A stretch of DNA of 64,000 bases from Adiantum capillus-veneris (taxonomy: Eukaryota > Streptophyta > Polypodiopsida > Polypodiales > Pteridaceae). Shown piece by piece: positions 60,379-64,000 of this stretch. Position numbers and translations under genes: made by a program. Below the pieces are notes generated by a model. That model worked only from the letters and a program-made list of their open reading frames with translations, ran no database searches and was not told where the DNA came from. Each line of letters starts with the position of its first letter. The stretch's first letter is position 1. The stretch covers positions 81,272,384 through 81,336,383 of the forward strand of contig CM043944.1 of the NCBI GenBank assembly GCA_014529385.2. The letters run 5' to 3'.

Positions 60379-60922
60379 CCGCTTTGCAAAGACCTTGAGT
60401 CAACAAAGAGTAGCAATGCATGCCATCAATCATGGATGAGTGGCTACAAGAGTTTTCAAATTGGAGAACTAAAGAAGAGCAAACTACAAAAGCACCGAAG
60501 GCCTTCATAGAAGTTCTTTTTCCAGGTTGTAGTGTCATCAAGATCCAAGAGGTTAACTCCCTATCTCACATTGCTCGTGCTAATTGCAAATCAAGAGCAT
60601 TAAGGGGGAGGGCTACGAGGTGTAATCACTTCTGTCAACTGAAGCATTCTGTCAACGAGTACTGACAAAAGAGGTAAAGAAAGGACAATAAGTTTTTCTT
60701 TTGAGAACCGCATCAACACTCTTGCATGAGTCAAATTTTGTGTAGCACCAAGGGTTTTCTCTCTAGCTGTCAAAGAAGAGTCATCAACTACATCAACGAC
60801 AAAGTCTAAGCCACAAAGCCTAAAGCATTTGGTGGAAGCAAGTGGACCTATGCACAGTTCAAGTGAAGTTCGACCACCCAAGCATCACCGCCGCATGAAA
60901 AATGGAAAGTCGATTGAGGTAG
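60379..60922. other. Spacer before LTR I; no gene recognised
   Basis: An 81-codon frame at 60420-60665 and short others have no motif. Confidence 0.4.
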
Positions 60923-61057
60923 TGTAAGGACATGGGTCCTATGGGCAAGGCCATCGGCACGGCCGGACAATGTGTACGCTAGGGGAGGCTATAAGATAGC
61001 ACCTTTGGGTGGAGACTAACACACACATTAGCACCACCCTTTCATTGGTATCTGAGC
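60923..61057 (+). repeat. LTR I (E-like, 122 bp) with primer binding site
   Basis: TGTAAGGACATGGG...CACCCTTTCA (60923-61044) followed by TGGTATCTGAGC (61046-61057), a one-mismatch tRNA-Met PBS. The CCTTTCA end matches E and H. No second LTR in the window. Confidence 0.6.
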
Positions 61058-61339
61058 TATTTTTAGGAGGAGGCAAAAAGCGGGTTGCATGTGCGTGCGA
61101 CACTATGCTTCTCTCCCACGTTCCGCAGACATCGACGTCTCCGCTGTGCAACAAAAAGAAGGCAGGTATGGTTTCCTGTGCGAAGGATGTGCGGATGGAC
61201 AACGACAAACGATCGCGGCCGCCCCATCTACGCCCTCCACAGCGGGCGACTAAGGCGGGCAACCAAGGCAAACTCAACCGCATCGAGGCTTGGAAGGCTT
61301 CCATTGGTGCCATTGGCTACGTGCATAGGAAGGCCCGCT

Positions 61340-61416
61340 TAACCCTTGCATGAAGGAGGGTTGAAACCACCCCATGAGGCTAAGAGCCCAACACTTTACC
61401 ATCAAGCTATTGACCC
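61340..61416 (-). repeat. tRNA-like SINE head
   Basis: On the minus strand GGGTCAA is followed by box A-like TAGCTTGATGGTAAAGTG (61409-61392) and, 40 nt from its start, box B-like GGTTTCAACCC (61369-61359). Spacing fits a tRNA-derived pol III promoter. The acceptor 3' strand does not pair with the 5' strand, so it is not a tRNA gene. The SINE's 3' end was not identified. Confidence 0.45.
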
Positions 61417-62402
61417 TTGTTATGTACTTGTTATACATAACAAAAAAAGATAGACTACTTGTGTTGAAAGGAAAACTAGAAGGAAAGGAAAAGCTTCAAA
61501 CTTCAAGGAAGTAGCTTCACCCTTCCTTTTCACTTCTTGGAGGAAGGCAAGTTTTCCTCCAAAAATTATTTTTTCCTCAAGGAGGTAGCTTCAAAGTGAA
61601 CAAAAGCCTTCACAAAAACGATGGGTTTTTGTGAAGCATTATCAAAGGTGTTCTTACAACGAACGACAAGTGAAACGCTCAAATTCTTGCAAGGCGAGGT
61701 TCACATGCAACGCAAATCGTGGAGCATACAAAACACAAAGACTTCAATTTCTCAAGGTACAAGTTGTCATTTTTTTTTCTCTCTTTACATTAGTGTGTGT
61801 TTACCATGGTCAGTGAGGATATCCCACCTACACTGTTGGACGGGAGCGACTCACACACCCATGAAGTGCATGCAAACACTACCTAGATCAACATAATGTC
61901 AATCGAGGACACAGATGACACGATAGGCACACGGAGGAAATCTCTTAAGCTTGTCAGGCTGAGATCATCCTACACATACAACACTCTAGAAGGCCAACTA
62001 AACCACAATCAAGAACCTCACTGCTCTCAACTACACCACCTAGCCACATACACACATACGGAAGGTAACTCACCTAATCATGCCAGATTTCTACGAAACT
62101 TAAGAAACACCATCCCCTCACTAGGATACACCTGTCCCTAAGCTTCTACACTCAAAACCCTCACTCTAAACCCATCTGCGGAAAACGCGTAGGATGACAG
62201 AGCCGAATTTTGAAAGTGCCCGAAACTGAAATTTATGAGTACCTATGCGTAGCTTATGTCACCACGATTCTATAGACTACTAGCACGCAAAAAACAGACA
62301 TTGTTTAATACACTTACGGCCACAAATAGCTCGTAGATGCGTCGGCGTTGGTGCTTCATCTCGCGTGGAATGCTTGGCATTGTCGCATAGCTCTCCTTGA
62401 GC
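61417..62402. other. Intergenic stretch; no gene recognised
   Basis: Short frames only. ACGCGTAGGATGACA at 62185-62199 resembles half of the family A palindrome. (A/G)-rich and complementary T/C-rich tracts at 61465-61580 may pair. Confidence 0.4.
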
Positions 62403-64000
62403 CTACAACAATGGTGCAGTTGGATTGGATCTTGGCTTATACATATAGTGAGCTATGATTTTAGCGTACTTCCACCCAAAGACAATTTGAAAATATGATA
62501 AGGATCTTGGGATACTAAAATGAGTGAGAATTCTACTAAAGACAGAGGTAGGGTGAATAAAATCCATGAATTTATTGCAGAACAGCAAGTGTACAAACCT
62601 ACCATTCTTTCTATGCTTTTTTACCAATGTTTGTAAGCCATTACTTTTTATGTATAAAGTTCGTACCTCTTCCTCCTGGGTGTTGTACTCCAAGGTTTTG
62701 GTGGTGTCACCTAGATCGTCTGAGCCCCAAAATGCCATGGTCTTTTTGTGGATGAAGAGGCAAAATTGCCACGGGTGTTGGTAATTCTCTTCATTGGTGC
62801 CTTCCCTTTCATCGGCTTGAGGATGCTTTCAATGGTTTGCGCAATGGGAGTGGATTGAATTTTGGGAAGAAGAGGAGTTCCAGGGGAGTAAACCACCAGC
62901 CATTTAACTGCTTCAATTAGTTGCTCATGAAAGGCATAATATACAATGACTGCATGGTGCAGCTCCACAAGGAAGGCAGCCACCCAGGCAATGAAGGCAT
63001 AGATCTGTGTTGGTCCTGAAGAAAATTGAAAAAAATTAGGAAGATTTTGAAAAACATCCCAAAGTAGTTGGTCAAACCATATGATCAAGGCCGAGCAAGT
63101 CGAGTTAGCATCCAATTTCCTGCATTGGCATTTGACAAAAGGTCTATAAGTGTTCCAGTAGCTTCTCAAGAATCTTTTATGGTCTTTGAGTTTGTCTGTG
63201 AGTGCCAATCCTTTGGTCCTAGCGATGAGCTTTGAGTTGGGACATTTGTTTGAGTCTACATCTGAAAGTTTAACTTGGGGAAGATCAAAAGGTAAGTCGA
63301 AAGAAAGTAGGTGTTTGGCTTGAAGAGCTAGAGTTTGGCATTGATCTACTGCTTCAGGGGCAAGGCTACATAAAAGATCTATAGCAGAGATAGAAAAAGG
63401 GGTGCAGTGGTTATTAAGCTCAAAATCCCATATTTTATTGTCTAGACGAATGGCATCAAGCTCTACCTGTCTAGGAGGAACAAGAGGGATAGCTTCCAAG
63501 AAGACTTTAGAGATGGATTTTTTGCCCTTCTCAGAATTTGAGATATCTAGAGATGCAATGGCTTTCTTTCCTCAAGGTCAAGGAGATCAAGATCGAGTAA
63601 TGGGTTAACCACTTTCTCGCTATGTTTGATTTCTAGGGGGGCTGCCAGGAGATTGTTAATGAGGTAAAGTCTATTAACAATAATGGGGAGGGAATTAAAA
63701 TAGAACTCCAACTCTGTACGATCCTAGAAATCAATGAAGCATAGAGAAAGAAGAAAATTATCTAGAGAGGAAAGAAGCTTAGGAAGATCTTTTCTTGCTA
63801 CTGCTAGAAGGGAGATCCAATCATTGACTGAGGCTATACTAAGAGCAGACAAGGAGTGGTTGGAAATTGCCTCTTTCTCAAAATCCAGAAGCTTCTTATG
63901 AAAATCTGGGCCTTTAAAGCATGATAGTATGCACTGAGTCCCCAACGGTGAAATTGGAAGGTCTTTAATGTCGGCGTAGCCGAGTTTTGTCAGGGATGAA
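62403..64000 (-). pseudogene. Broken coding region of unknown function, 5' end beyond window
   Basis: Reading leftwards from 64000, one frame is open through 63724, stops at TAG (63724-63726, CAG in a working copy) and continues in the same frame to about 63570. It then shifts by one base to the 262-codon frame ending at 62711. Another frame (62738-62403) appears to continue it after a shift near 62735. Total is about 520 codons. Composition looks coding: few low-complexity runs, helical segments, a possible hydrophobic helix (IYAFIAWVAAFLVELHHAVIVYYAF) and a basic stretch KPMKGKAPMKRI. I do not recognise a family. It could be a host gene fragment or a retroelement accessory ORF. Confidence 0.5.

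Noticed and set aside
61340-61416. A functional tRNA gene
   Set aside because: The 3' acceptor strand does not pair with the 5' strand and the anticodon arm is poor; a SINE head is the better reading.
62185-62199. Further family A palindrome (ACGCGTAGGATGACA)
   Set aside because: Only half of the dyad is present and no neighbouring unit or element sequence supports it.

Overview
This is plant nuclear DNA made almost entirely of nested and decayed retrotransposons. The pointers are plant-type Ty1/copia and Ty3/gypsy elements, initiator-tRNA-Met and tRNA-Asp-type primer sites, a plant L1-type LINE with a zf-RVT finger, a SINE-like tRNA head, and very long GA/CT microsatellites. No conserved housekeeping gene is visible. 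I cannot name the species; the TE load suggests a large genome such as a fern, gymnosperm or similar, which is only a guess.

Layout. 1-6348: 3' part of a giant Ty3/gypsy element (family B) with an extra ORF (ORF3) and its 3' LTR. 6349-12033: intergenic DNA with a 5'-truncated LINE (7440-9418), a 493-bp minus-strand LINE scrap (9446-9938), minisatellites, and the left arm of an old minus-strand element (J). 12034-45025: element E (155-bp LTRs, TSD TATTC), inserted into J. E is split by element A (13975-37977, TSD GTTTT), a giant gypsy of about 18.8 kb once its own insertion is removed. A's 3' LTR is in turn split by a nearly intact copia, G (32446-37618, TSD CATCC). E also holds a deleted gag-only element, F (about 39929-42109). 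45031-49980: right arm of J, an E-like LTR (H) and a decayed copia. 49983-54641: 5' part of a third giant gypsy (family C) with LTR, tRNA-Asp-type PBS and gag remnant. 54824-60378: two 1.5-1.8 kb direct repeats with microsatellites. 60923-61057: a third E-like LTR (I) with PBS. 62403-64000: a broken minus-strand coding region of unknown function, open at the right edge.

The notable system is the giant gypsy group A/B/C. Domain order in A is gag - PR1 - acidic linker - RT/RNase H - first HHCC - second HHCC/integrase - a second retropepsin (PR2) - internal polypurine tract - internal TATA and leader - intron full of palindromes - ORF3 - PPT - LTR. In both A and B, ORF3 appears to be made from a spliced transcript. 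A conserved 7-nt coding exon (ATGAGRG) ends at a 5' splice site 139-140 nt after a TATA-like box. The matching acceptor follows a shared CTAACTTTGG branch-point block, and the join is in frame in both families. The intron, and the leader between LTR and gag, carry roughly 285-bp repeats centred on a palindrome. The palindrome sequence is family-specific (TACGCGTA core in A, ATCGCGAT-type core in B and C), but spacing and position are kept.

Most reading frames are dead. The exception is copia G, open for 1426 codons, although its protease catalytic Asp is Glu.
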